This document shows positions 47,301 through 60,667 of a stretch of DNA of 64,000 nucleotides, one piece after another. Position 1 is the stretch's first letter, and every line of letters begins with the position of its first letter. The stretch is taken from assembly GCF_001625305.1 (NCBI RefSeq), contig NW_017803843.1:62001-126000 (forward strand), given 5' to 3'. The position numbers were made by a program, and so were the translations under genes. The notes beneath the pieces are model-generated. The model saw only the letters and a program-made list of their open reading frames with translations. It made no database searches and was not told where the DNA came from. The stretch comes from Branchiostoma belcheri. Taxonomy: Eukaryota > Chordata > Leptocardii > Amphioxiformes > Branchiostomatidae.

Positions 47301-48280
47301 CAATGTTCTGCCCTACCCAGGTGCACCTGAAGATCAAGCCATTCCAGTGTCCATATTGTGCCTATGCCACAGCAGACAGGTCCAACTACACCAAGCACGT
47401 GGCCATGCACACCAACCCTCGCCCCTACACCTGCCCTGCATGTGTCTACACAGCCAGCAAGAAGTGCAACCTCTACTATCACATGAAGGTAAGAAACCTA
47501 AGAAACTTGAAGGTAAGGAATGTAAGAAACTCTGGAGGAAGCAGGGTCCCCAAAGCTTGGACCAACAGACTGTATGACTCTTCTTCATTACACCATTCAT
47601 CTCTCATACAACAAATCTTAGTGTTTTTTGCAGTGCAATGCAGACTGAGTCTTAGTGTTTTTGTGTTCATGTTCAGTTTGCATATTTTGTAGTAATTTTA
47701 CTTCCACTGTGTCTATTGATCAGATGTAAGATCAACACAATTCAGAGGTACAATGTATATGTGTACATGTATATATACTATGTTAATTGAATTAAATAAA
47801 GATTGGATTGAATTATATTGAATTGAAAAGTTATACTGAAAGAGTCAGGTCTTAAGAATTCTTGTTATATTTTTGCGTACACAGTCGAAGCACCCTGACC
47901 ACCCAGACACACAAGAGCATGCTGGGCATGTCAAGCTCAAGGTCAAACCTCCTGGCAGCACTGAAGCCAGCCCAGAGGGCAAGGAGAAGTCAAAGGCCAA
48001 AGGTGACGAGGTCAACAACAACTGGAACCAGAACAAGAAGAAGGCTGAGGGGGCAGAGGGCGGGGCAGAGGGCACGTCAGAGTCAGAGGTCAAGACAGAA
48101 GGGGAGGAGGCGACCAACCTGATAGATTTCATCACCAACACGGAAGACCAGGAGGAGGAGGAGGGGTCAGAGGTCCCGACCCCAGGGGTGGAAGGTCACA
48201 GCTGCGACTTCTGTGGACGTTTCTTCACTGATCGGGAGGTGTGGGAGACGCATGTGCAGCGCCACCTCCGGGCTTCTTAG
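41320..48280 (+). CDS. C2H2 zinc-finger protein, 15 fingers, CtBP motif (REST/ZFP64-like type)
   Basis: Ten coding exons: 41320-41493, 41983-42123, 42522-42885, 43661-43800, 44194-44481, 44902-45182, 45715-45829, 46330-46683, 47321-47488, 47885-48280. Phases all agree; 2421 nt, 806 aa. Residues 38-42 read PLDLS, the PxDLS docking motif for the CtBP corepressor. A basic KKRKTDRKK (about 97-105) is a likely nuclear signal, and KGRPKK resembles an AT-hook. Fingers 1-3 lie at about 203-286, a Glu-rich acidic stretch at 290-345, fingers 4-8 at 355-504, fingers 9-14 at 514-678, then an acidic linker, and finger 15 (CDFCGRFFTDREVWETHVQRH) at the C terminus. Several fingers are split by introns just before the last His (H..KV|H type). 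Most have the C..C.Y.T form of REST, ZFP64 and ZNF142. The spread layout with a lone C-terminal finger recalls REST, but I cannot assign orthology. Probably a DNA-binding repressor. Confidence 0.9.
43230..43612 (+). repeat. Probable retroposon tail in intron 3 of the C2H2 gene
   Basis: The stretch ends ttgaagttagcgcgaaaaggg then a run of aag/aat triplets, the form of an inserted 3' tail. Upstream, gttggcggacagggagtggcg is open for a short distance. Family not identified. Confidence 0.4.
45841..46003. mobile_element. MITE with 8-10 bp target duplication
   Basis: AGAAAATCCA is present exactly on both sides (45841-45850 and 45994-46003). Between them are gactctccaggcagaggtttggg at the left and the inverse-like cccgaacctcgcttggatgg at the right. 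The end resembles the CTCCAAGCAGAG family. It lies 11 bp after the donor of exon 7 of the C2H2 gene. Confidence 0.75.
46697..46971. mobile_element. MITE with 9-bp target duplication (Mutator-like), copy 2
   Basis: The element 46706-46962 (257 bp) starts AGCATGCCGGCAGAACGCA and ends ACGTTCTGCCAACGTGCT. It is flanked by the exact 9-bp repeat AGTAAAAGT (46697-46705 and 46963-46971). Same family as 4678-4928. It lies 13 bp after the end of exon 8 (46683) in the C2H2 gene. Confidence 0.9.
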
Positions 48281-50640
48281 GTCACTTTATTGGTTCCTCT
48301 GCAATAACTCATTTTGGCTTTAGGGGATATCAACAAGTTGTCAACGTTCTGAAACAAGACTTAAAAACATGATGGAAATGAAATGCAAGAAATTTTTTTT
48401 TTGTCATTTTGAATGGTTGTGCCAGTAATGTCATTTGATGATTTTTCTTGAGAAGTCAGCCATTTTCATATCGTTTATGAATGGTCAGCCGAATGTAGAC
48501 ACAAAGCACCTGAAGCTCTTGTGCAGGGGCCATTGAATTTGAGGCATCCTTGATAAATTCCTTATTTCTTAGAACCTTTTTGAGCATGATATGGAAATTT
48601 TGAGGAGCCAGTATTGCAGTGTTTTCCTTTGTTTACATGGTCAACAACAGTGTCTTCGTAGTTAGTAGCGAAAACATGGACAGTGGCCTTATCACTGAAA
48701 ATTAACACATGAAGAGATGGGGTATTTTATAACTTTACCAAAACCATGAATGATGTTTTGCAGCATGTGTAACAATTATACCCTACTAATGGGCCAGTAC
48801 AGCAATAGTGATGTGCCTCTGACAAGTAACAAAACTATTTTCAATGAACTGAAAGTGCCTGATATGAGGTTACAATATTTTTGTCTGTTGTATTCAGCAA
48901 TGATGCAAGTGACTTCCTACATGTAGACCTACTCTGATTGTGTAAACTTATTTTTGTCTGGTAACCTTGGTGATTTCTGGAGACCAGGATATACATGTAT
49001 CTTGTCTTCCTATTCTTATCAGGTGAAATGAGGTGAGGTGATTATAGCAAAGAATGGGGAAAAGTGAATACATTACAGAAGTTACAGTAACAATAGTAGA
49101 ATCAGCTGAGTTTACTCTTAATCTGCATTGGTCAAAAGTGCCCTTTTTTGTAAGTGCCTCCAATGTAGTGCCTTTCATCTTATAACAACAAAACGCCTGA
49201 CAGTATTTTTGTAAATAGAGATACATTTTCAGATGTAGGTAGCAGTATTTTATGAAACAAGCTGTATTGTACATGTATGTAGATAGGTGGGTAGGTAGGG
49301 AAAAGTTGAGAAACGTGCAAAAGGGTTCTTCCACATTAAGATGAAATGCCAAACCATTCCTGGTGGACAAACAGCAACAAAATACATATAGCAAAAATTC
49401 AGTGCCTTCCAGATGATGATCATGTGTCAAATGTAGAAGGTGTAATGCAGATAATGAACTCTACACAGTTTGATGATAAAACATGAGAGGAACACAGTTG
49501 TGCCTTTATGAACTGTAGATCACAATGTCCATGTTACTTATGTAATGTTCACCCCTATCTGGGTAACACATTGCAGCACAGTTGTATTCTTGATTTGTAT
49601 TGGGAAGTTGTAATGGATCGACTTCATGCATTTTAAGCATTTTAATTGGCACTTTTCAGGCATTTAATCAAAGTCTTTTTAAGCACTTGTATTATACACT
49701 CCACCATTACGTAGCACACCTTTCTGTATATTACTAGTTAGTCTATTATTTCTGTAGGTAACTGAACGGCACTCTTGATTTTGTGGAAAAAATGTACAGA
49801 TGCATGAGCAACTAGTAATAGAGAAAGCCATGTCAAAAGCGGTGAATATTATATGCTATCTAGTGCCTGCCTTTGTAAATGTGGTGCTGTCCATGTAATT
49901 TTGTTTCTCAGCGGTTCATTCAGAGTAAGTCTTCCAAAACTGTCACACAAAACTGTCTTCCAATAGGGATGGTAAACAAATAATTAAATCATGCACACAG
50001 GTAATTTGTATCAGCGTAGAAAGTGCAAGTACAGTATAATGTCCGATCCTTGGAAAGTGCAACTTTTTACAGGAAATCAGTGCCTGAAGATAGTGCCTTA
50101 TGAAGAAATACGTAGAATGCCACATGTCCTAACTCTGTAAGAAGGAAGCAATTGAAAAGATATCTAAACATGGAAAATTATATGGTAAGTTGAAAGCAAT
50201 GTTTGACAGTTCAATGATGAAATGCTGATTTGAAATGAACTTTGTTGAAAACCATGGCAGCAGCCCAAGTTACACTGATATATGGTGCTTCCACACTATT
50301 TTGATAGGTGACAGGTGAATTGAATATAGCATCTAGTTTGTAGCACTTCTTCATGTACTCTGTAGTAAACTGTATAGAAACCACTGAGTTGTGTGCAGTT
50401 TCTCTTCTTGATTGTCTATGAAAGAGCATGCAATGCATATGATTGAGTGAATGAATGAATGAAAAGAAAGTGCATGTAACATTATGTTGGGATGAAAGCA
50501 ATTGTGGAAAGGGACTTTTCTAACCTTGCATGAAATCTTGTCAATAATCTAAAATAGTATGACAATCAAACTTTCTGATATGAAACTTGCACTAGATACG
50601 CTAAACATAACTGCGCTCTCTAGCGACAGACAACAGTACT
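48281..50640. other. 3'UTR and spacer between C2H2 gene and PCGF1
   Basis: AT-rich sequence downstream of the stop codon at 48278-48280. No further ORF with family support on either strand. The 3'UTR of the C2H2 gene probably extends well into it. Confidence 0.55.
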
Positions 50641-50772
50641 ACAGCGTGACGTAATCAAGATGGCGGGAAGTGGGTTGGACGTTGGCGTCGCGTTGCGTCT
50701 TGTCTGTTTGTAGCCTGGGTGCACTTTTATCCCTTACATTTAGATCGTATCCTGTACAAGAAAACATCAGAC
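50640..50772 (+). promoter_or_regulatory. PCGF1 promoter region with CRE- and YY1-like motifs
   Basis: TGACGTAA (50647-50654), a CRE/ATF-type site, is followed directly by AAGATGGCGG (50657-50666), the YY1 core at the position and in the strand typical of TSS-proximal YY1 sites. The PCGF1 start codon is at 50773. No TATA box is seen. Confidence 0.6.
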
Positions 50773-54263
<3,491 letters not shown>

Positions 54264-56232
54264 CTGTGCGGAGGGGTCCAGCTGAAGTTCTGCACCAGTG
54301 GGGGAGGGGGGCAGGAATTGGGCCGCCCCTTGTAAAATAACGCATAAGGGTCTGAAGCAAAGAAGTTCTTAATAATACTTATATGGACAGTCTGTCCTCA
54401 TATTTGCTTGTTTTTTTCTTCAGATTTATGTTTATGTATGATGGTAGGTTCAATCATGTTTGGTCATGTAGATACAGACATGTAGTTCAAGTTTTATAGC
54501 ACATTATATGTTCATGACAAAACAGTCTCACTGCCCAGTCCGCGCTCTTCATTAAATGTCAGCAAATATGTACTTAATTTTGGGGTTCTGTGAAGGTAAA
54601 TGTATGATGGCATACTGTTCTGTGCAAGGTAGGAGTCTCTCTGCTCATTCATGCCATTTTGAATATGTATGCATGTAAGAGATTGTGTTTGATAAGGCCT
54701 AGGAAAAAAATTGTTGCGTTTCCTGTTTCCTGAAAAAACTACAGTAGAAAAAACTTTTGGGGTGGACCCTGCAAGGGTCATGAATGTTTGAAGCTGATCG
54801 ACCTTTTCTACATGTAGCTCCATGATCTGACATTTGAGTAATGAAACATTGTACAATCAGTTTCACAACATGGACATTGAAAATAAAAGTGTCCTCATGC
54901 AAGTTTCACTTCGTTAAACTGTATTGTATAAGTCTGATCACTATAGATTGACAAAGTCTAATAAAACAAGAAAAGATAATTCCTACCTACCAACCCTGAT
55001 TTTTTCAAGACTGAAACAGGAAACATGACATTTATTTTCCTAGGCCATGCACTATTGTATTTAAAAAGCCATGTATACTTCAGATAATAGCAAATATTGT
55101 AACATATTCAAACATGGATATATCTGCAAAATATAAGCATACTTGCATGTTTTATGTATCTTGATATTATCAGGTAGAAAAATACAACATGTACTTAAGA
55201 AGCATATTTCAGGTGAAGATGTCTGTTCAAGTCTGCCCTTGTTAATGTTCATAGTGGTTTTATTTGTTGATGTTATATATTAAGTGTACTTCATAAGACT
55301 AAACATACACTAAGTGTAGATAAATGGCTCTCGTTGTCTTTTAACAACTTTTAACATTTATTCAAGATGCATTCCATGTTTTACGCAATAAAGACCCATA
55401 TAGGCAAGGGAACATTTGGAGGGGTCTAGGCCAGATGTGGTGACATTGACAAAAAATAAGTGAATTTTGGAAACATTAGAAGTCAAACAATGTAAACTGT
55501 AAGCATATTGAAGTAGCCATGTAGCTACCAATTCTTTATTGGTTATGGGATTAGGCAGCAGGGAGAAGGTTCAATGGGACATTTGGGAAAATGCAAATGA
55601 TTTGATATGTCTAGATTATGATATCTAGTTGATTTGCAGCAACAAAAGGGAGTCTGCCGAATTGTCTTGGGAAATATGTATGATTTGAATATCGCTAACA
55701 CTTAGATAGAGTCTTGTGTTTTGCCTTTTTTCTAATAATTACTTAAGTATGGTTCCCATATTGTACTACCAACATATGATATTGTAATTTTGTATATTTC
55801 TAAGTGCAAACGCTGGAATTTTCGCACTTGCTATGTATACTAGTTAGGCTATTCTGACGTTTATCTGCTTAGTAATCTTACCCCCATATATATAACAAGA
55901 AATATTTTACCAGAACCTTTATTTGTGTCTCTTGTTTCTACATCAATAGTCTGTAGTCAAGGTATTTGGGGCTGACAACTAATGCAGTGCATAGAGTCTA
56001 TATATATATAGAGAGAGCACTGAAACGACCAGCTTTGCAATGCATGGTAATCAGGTGTAAAAGTAACATCATAGCAAATAGTTAAAGATTTACATGTACA
56101 ACTGTATATTGTGACAATTTGTGAGATTTAGGCATCTTGACCAAATTTCACTAGGTAAGACAGAACCATATTAGGATAATGCAGGGTTATATACATATAT
56201 ATACATGTATACAATATATACACAGCGCGCCG
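54264..56232. other. Convergent 3' region of PCGF1 and the LRR gene
   Basis: Plus-strand AATAAA at 54882-54887 and 55388-55393 are possible PCGF1 poly(A) signals. A minus-strand AATAAA at 55923-55918 could serve the LRR gene. No ORF with family support. Confidence 0.5.
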
Positions 56233-58692
56233 TTACTCGAGCTCTGCTGCTGAGTATAACACATGAGAAATCTTAGTGTTTCCCTGAGTTGTGTTGTAAT
56301 GTTGACGAGCATCGCCTTCGAGCGTAGCAGGGGGCAACGTGAGCTCTGCCGCAGCAGCATAAAATGTCACAACGTCATCGTTTGGGTCTTCGGTTTCTTG
56401 ACAGTCGCATCTTACAACATCGTCTCTTTCGGAACACTGGTGGCCATTCTGATTCTCTCTGTTCACTTCGATGTTCTCTTCATTTTCATCGTCCCCGACG
56501 TCTTCGTCCTTAATTTCGGAGTAATTGTGGGTCACGCACGAATCTTCGTCCTTAATTTCGGAGTAATTGTGGATCACGCACGCATCGTTTACCTCCTCGT
56601 CCTTTATTTCCGAGTACTCGTGGACGGAAACCGTTTCGTCCCCGCCGTTAGCGTGAGGAGGGCGAGCCAACACTAGGTCGGACCCTCGGTACTTCGGATT
56701 CACTACACAGGTAGCTAACTGGTCAAGATGTGACCTGTTAGTGGGATGTGGTACTTCTTCATCCACGTTGTTAAGTTCACTGTTCTGGCCAGATCTGTAG
56801 TACATGGGGTTCCTAATAAGACCCGTTGTACTGATGGTTGAATGTGGAACATGGAACCTGTTACCGACACCAGTATTTAAGACGTTTTGAGCAACATTTC
56901 TGGCATTTTTTCGCTTGCAGTAGTAGACACTCGCCCGGCGGACTGAGACCAGCATTAGACATGCGAGCAACGTGCTTGAAAAACTGACCACAATGGGCAT
57001 AAGATACCGAGAATCCGTCCTCTCTTGAGTGAGCAATATTGTGGTGTTAGGTTGTGCGGGTGGAAGCAAGGTTCTGTTGGGACTGTTTTCTACCAAGTTA
57101 GCCAACATTGTGAGGTTTTCAACGTCCTCATTGGCCAGATTGGCCAACATTGTAACGTTTTCAGTGGCGGAGCCCGCGATCTGATAGTAGGGCGGTGTGG
57201 CAGTGGGCGTTAATTCTACATTTAGAGTATCTTTCGCGGGGCATTTCGAATCGACTTCTCCCTGAACGTCTTTAAAAATGTTCGGCTCTAGCATGGTCCC
57301 GTTTCGATGAAAGACAAAGCAGGAGATATTCATCATGCCAGTACTGACACGGTTTATATGACCAGTGGTTGCGCCTAGCTTTGACTTTTTGCTCACCAAG
57401 GTTTGCTCAGCGTTACACACCAAGGCAGTGCTGCCGTTGTTCTTTAACAACTTCGGTTCGCCCGGTAAACCGACTAGCTGCAAGGTCGCCCCACCCTCAA
57501 GAGCTACGGATATACCATCCTGTCTACCCCAAGCTGCTGGGCACATGTCGTATGAAGTGGTTCCGTTGCCTTTTTCCTGTGTTTCCAAAGCAGTTTTCGC
57601 TATGACAAACGGTGCTCGGATTTTCAAGGGACCAAACAGAGTTGACTCGCAGCCCGGTTCTGCCTTATCACTCTTAACAGTGTCCACAAAACCCCAACGA
57701 AGATCGAATGCATTTGCCTTGGTTGAATATGTCCATGGAGTTAGAATCTTGATTTTAACTCCATGATATGTCAGACAGAATTGCAGATTGTGGAGGAGAA
57801 AGCGAACCTCTTGTTTCCTCCAAGGAAAATTGGTTTTGTCCACCGTAAGGCTCCAGTCCATCTTGTCTTGCTCCGAAAGAAAGCGACGCCGTCCCCCTAC
57901 AGTAATAACTGTCGGTCCGCGAAGTGTCCGCTTGCCTACACACACCAAGGGGTTTTCAGTCAAATTCAAGACTAGTAGTGCAGGGAGGGAATCAAATGCA
58001 CTTTCAGAAATAACTTCGATTTTGTTGTAACTCAGGACCAGCGTGTTTAGGAAGGAAAGCCCTCGGAACCACTCACTTGAAACTTCAGACAGCAAATTCC
58101 TTGACAAATCCAACACTTTAAGATACTCGATTTCTTCAAAACAGCCGCACTCTAGTGTGGCAATGCGATTATTGGAAAAGGACAGATCGACATTGAATTT
58201 ATGCGACCTATGGAAACCTGTAAACCAAGCGCGTTTCAGCTCAGGCAACATGTTATAATCCAAATGCACTGATTCTAAGTGTGGACATTTGGCGAATGCT
58301 TCGCTGTCGATCGTACGTATTCCTGCATCTATAAGCGCAAGGATTACCAAAGAGGGCGGATTGAATATTTCCAGGGTTTGCGATGACAGCTTGCCCACGT
58401 GAACGCCTCGTAGGGCGATCCACTGCCACTGGGCAGCGGGGAAGGGGACGTATTTTGAAAGTGGCGCGGCGGTAAAGTTAATATGAGCAGAATCGCCATC
58501 ATGCCTTTCGCAAATTGTGCATGTTTTGTTGTAGTCCTTAAGGTAGAAATGATCACGAATCTTGATCATGCAGGCGTCCCAGGCTCGAAATAAGCACTCC
58601 GGGGCCTGCAGGTTGGGCGGATGGTCAAGTGTGGATGAGACGATGCCGAAAACAAAACAGATCACCAGGACACAGCAGCCAGTCCACTTCAT
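56233..58692 (-). CDS. LRR transmembrane receptor with cytoplasmic YSEI (ITAM-like) repeats
   Basis: An intronless ORF of 819 aa. The frame is open to 58842 but has no earlier ATG, and the ATG at 58692 opens a good signal peptide (MKWTGCCVLVICFVFGIVSS). A Cys-containing N-terminal cap is followed by four to five leucine-rich repeats at about 110-235 (LESVHLDYNMLPEL, LKVLDLSRNLLSEV, LNTLVLSYNKIEVI, LLVLNLTENPL). A long region without known domains then runs to about 560, with many N-glycosylation sequons near the membrane (two NLTMLANL-type repeats). One transmembrane helix (LMPIVVSFSSTLLACLMLVSV, about 563-585) is followed by basic residues. The cytoplasmic tail of about 235 aa has three H.YSEIKDE motifs (about 692-727) and further tyrosines (NPMYY, NPKYRG, VVTFYAA, HVLYSAAEL). 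YSEI fits SH2-docking and ITAM half-site patterns. Likely a tyrosine-phosphorylated adhesion or recognition receptor; ligand unknown. Confidence 0.9.
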   Translation of the reverse strand: MKWTGCCVLVICFVFGIVSSTLDHPPNLQAPECLFRAWDACMIKIRDHFYLKDYNKTCTICERHDGDSAHINFTAAPLSKYVPFPAAQWQWIALRGVHVGKLSSQTLEIFNPPSLVILALIDAGIRTIDSEAFAKCPHLESVHLDYNMLPELKRAWFTGFHRSHKFNVDLSFSNNRIATLECGCFEEIEYLKVLDLSRNLLSEVSSEWFRGLSFLNTLVLSYNKIEVISESAFDSLPALLVLNLTENPLVCVGKRTLRGPTVITVGGRRRFLSEQDKMDWSLTVDKTNFPWRKQEVRFLLHNLQFCLTYHGVKIKILTPWTYSTKANAFDLRWGFVDTVKSDKAEPGCESTLFGPLKIRAPFVIAKTALETQEKGNGTTSYDMCPAAWGRQDGISVALEGGATLQLVGLPGEPKLLKNNGSTALVCNAEQTLVSKKSKLGATTGHINRVSTGMMNISCFVFHRNGTMLEPNIFKDVQGEVDSKCPAKDTLNVELTPTATPPYYQIAGSATENVTMLANLANEDVENLTMLANLVENSPNRTLLPPAQPNTTILLTQERTDSRYLMPIVVSFSSTLLACLMLVSVRRASVYYCKRKNARNVAQNVLNTGVGNRFHVPHSTISTTGLIRNPMYYRSGQNSELNNVDEEVPHPTNRSHLDQLATCVVNPKYRGSDLVLARPPHANGGDETVSVHEYSEIKDEEVNDACVIHNYSEIKDEDSCVTHNYSEIKDEDVGDDENEENIEVNRENQNGHQCSERDDVVRCDCQETEDPNDDVVTFYAAAAELTLPPATLEGDARQHYNTTQGNTKISHVLYSAAELE

Positions 58693-58906
58693 GCTTGCTT
58701 GCCCTTCTTTGGTAGATTGTGAGTTGGAAAGACGACGGCGGCAGGGTTTAAAACTAGAATTTAGATTCTCAAGAATTTTACTGACTACCGTTTGAAATGA
58801 ACACCGGGCGTGACTGAGTAACGCCGTCACAAGTACACACAAGTCAGGGGCACCAGCAAGGAGGCGAGCAGCAGTCCAAACGACGTTTGTTGAGTCCTGT
58901 CCCTGC

Positions 58907-58915
58907 TTTTATTGT
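58907..58915 (-). promoter_or_regulatory. TATA-like box upstream of the LRR gene
   Basis: Minus-strand CAATAAAAG at 58915-58907, about 215 bp upstream of the ATG at 58692. A start of transcription about 30 bp downstream would make the whole coding region and leader one exon. Weak evidence from sequence alone. Confidence 0.35.
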
Positions 58916-58919
58916 CATT

Positions 58920-59720
58920 TCCTTGAACAGAACAAGTTAAATCGGTGTAAATCCTTGACGCAAGAAGGAGGGAACCACGTGGGCGTAGTTTTAAGTTAGG
59001 TCAACTCGTCTCTATGTGTCATGCAGTGGTTTTCTTGATATTCTGTACATCAAAGGATAACCTACTGAAGCTTAAGGTGTGTATACCTTCAAACATTTTA
59101 CACTGTGTATACAAGAAATAAGATAATATGTCGTAAACAGAAAGAAATGTTTTTGTCTTGGTTTGTTTCTGGGAGGGATTAACCGAACACTTTCATTTTG
59201 TACACGTACATCAGACACAGAATTATAGCTTCGAACGAGGATTTCTCAGGACTTTGTAGTTCAAACCTTGGATCATGTTTCTTTGACGGCACTAAGAATA
59301 CCACCAAGACGTTAATATGTAGTCTTTTGATTTTTTACACCAGGAAATAAGACCATTGATCTTATTGTCATTCCCTGAGAGATTTTTGCTCACTACGAAA
59401 ACAATTTTGTTTTCAAGACTAAACAGTATGTAGGTTTGCCAGATTTGCTTTCTGGAATGTTTGCTTGTTTGTTTGCTCGGGCCATCCCGGTGTAAGTGAT
59501 TTACCGGGGGTAAACCTTAAACTAAGTTTCAGTCCGGTCTTACTTACTGCACAAAACTGGTGGGTTACGTCTAAAGGTGTTTTTTCGTATATCTGAAACA
59601 AACAAATTGAATTCATTTTATTAGGATGAATTCTGTCTAGGAAATACTCTTATAAACTAGAAAGGCCGACATTTGCTTGGGAGCAAATACAGCATATCTC
59701 AGTCCATTTCCCTCCCACGC
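58920..59720. other. Upstream of LRR gene, nothing recognised
   Basis: AT-rich spacer without family-supported ORFs or repeats that I can define. Confidence 0.5.
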
Positions 59721-59725
59721 AAAAG

Positions 59726-60165
59726 TGGAACTTGTTCTTTTGCTATATTATGATCAAATTAAACTTTTCACAAGTAATGAACGTTGTTTTTCACAACTTG
59801 CACGACTCCGTTTGAAGGATCGTAGGGACGGACCGTTTTTTTCAGGGAGACCAAATCTTTCAGCACGCCTGAAATAATCGGTCCGCCCTTCTGAAAATCG
59901 CAATGTTGTCTTCTAAGAATTATACTTTTGCTAAATTATGGCCAAGGTAAACTTGTCTCTATCAATTAAATCCATCTTCATAACTTGGACAACACCATCT
60001 CAAGGGTTAGAGGGGACGGACCGTTTTTTTTTCAGGGGGACCAAATATTTCAGAACGCCTGAAATAATCGGTCCGCCCTTCTGAAAAGAGCAATGTTGTC
60101 CTGAAATGTCGTATGGAACTTGTTCTTTTGCTATATTATGATCAAATTAAACTTTTCACAAGTAA
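59726..60165. repeat. Tandem pair of an inverted-repeat element, third copy at 61830-61921
   Basis: The stretch tggaacttgttcttttgcta continuing to ttttcacaagtaa occurs at 59726-59778 and exactly again at 60115-60165. Between them, two copies of gggacggaccgttttttt, caggg.gaccaaat.tttcag, cgcctgaaataatcggtccgccc form inverted ends (GGACGGACCG and CGGTCCGCCC). A third partial copy lies at 61830-61921. Family unknown. Confidence 0.7.
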
Positions 60166-60312
60166 GAGGTACTTTCAACAGGGACGCTGGACTCCATAAC
60201 TCATGGCATGGGATATGAAAACGTCACTGAACAAGGAATATCAAAGTATTGGTGTTCTACTTACAACATGTAGTTTCAACAGAATAAAACAGACCAAACT
60301 AGTTCACACCAT

Positions 60313-60667
60313 GTCACATGTAGCCTCTACCAGGCTCCGCGGATCGCTGGAAAAATAGTAGAAATGGGCCGAAATAAAGGGAATAGTATACCAGAGAAGA
60401 TCCAGCTGGCCATAGAAGCTCCAATTTGCGACCAAATTGGAGCTTCTNNNNNNNNNNNNNNNNNNNNNNNNNNNNNNNNNNNNNNNNNNNNNNNNNNNNN
60501 NNNNNNNNNNNNNNNNNNNNNNNNNNNNNNNNNNNNNNNNNNNNNNNNNNNNNNNNNNNNGCTTCTATGGCCAGCTGGATCTTCTCTGGTATACTATTCC
60601 CTTTATTTCGGCCCATTTCTACTATTTTTCCAGCGATCCGCGGAGCCTGGTAGAGGCTAGTCACATG
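60313..60667. mobile_element. Foldback MITE with 8-bp target duplication and central gap
   Basis: The exact repeat GTCACATG (60313-60320 and 60660-60667) flanks an element 60321-60659. It starts TAGCCTCTACCAGGCTCCGC and ends in the inverse, with arms of about 100 bp that match base for base. The gap of undetermined bases (60448-60560) is at the centre of the palindrome. The 8-bp duplication and TA-type ends suggest hAT. It belongs to the same family as 22853 and 38293. Confidence 0.9.

Noticed and set aside
56263..58795. Plus-strand ORFs across the LRR gene
   Set aside because: They are shadows of the 819-codon minus-strand frame, which has signal peptide, LRRs and a transmembrane helix.
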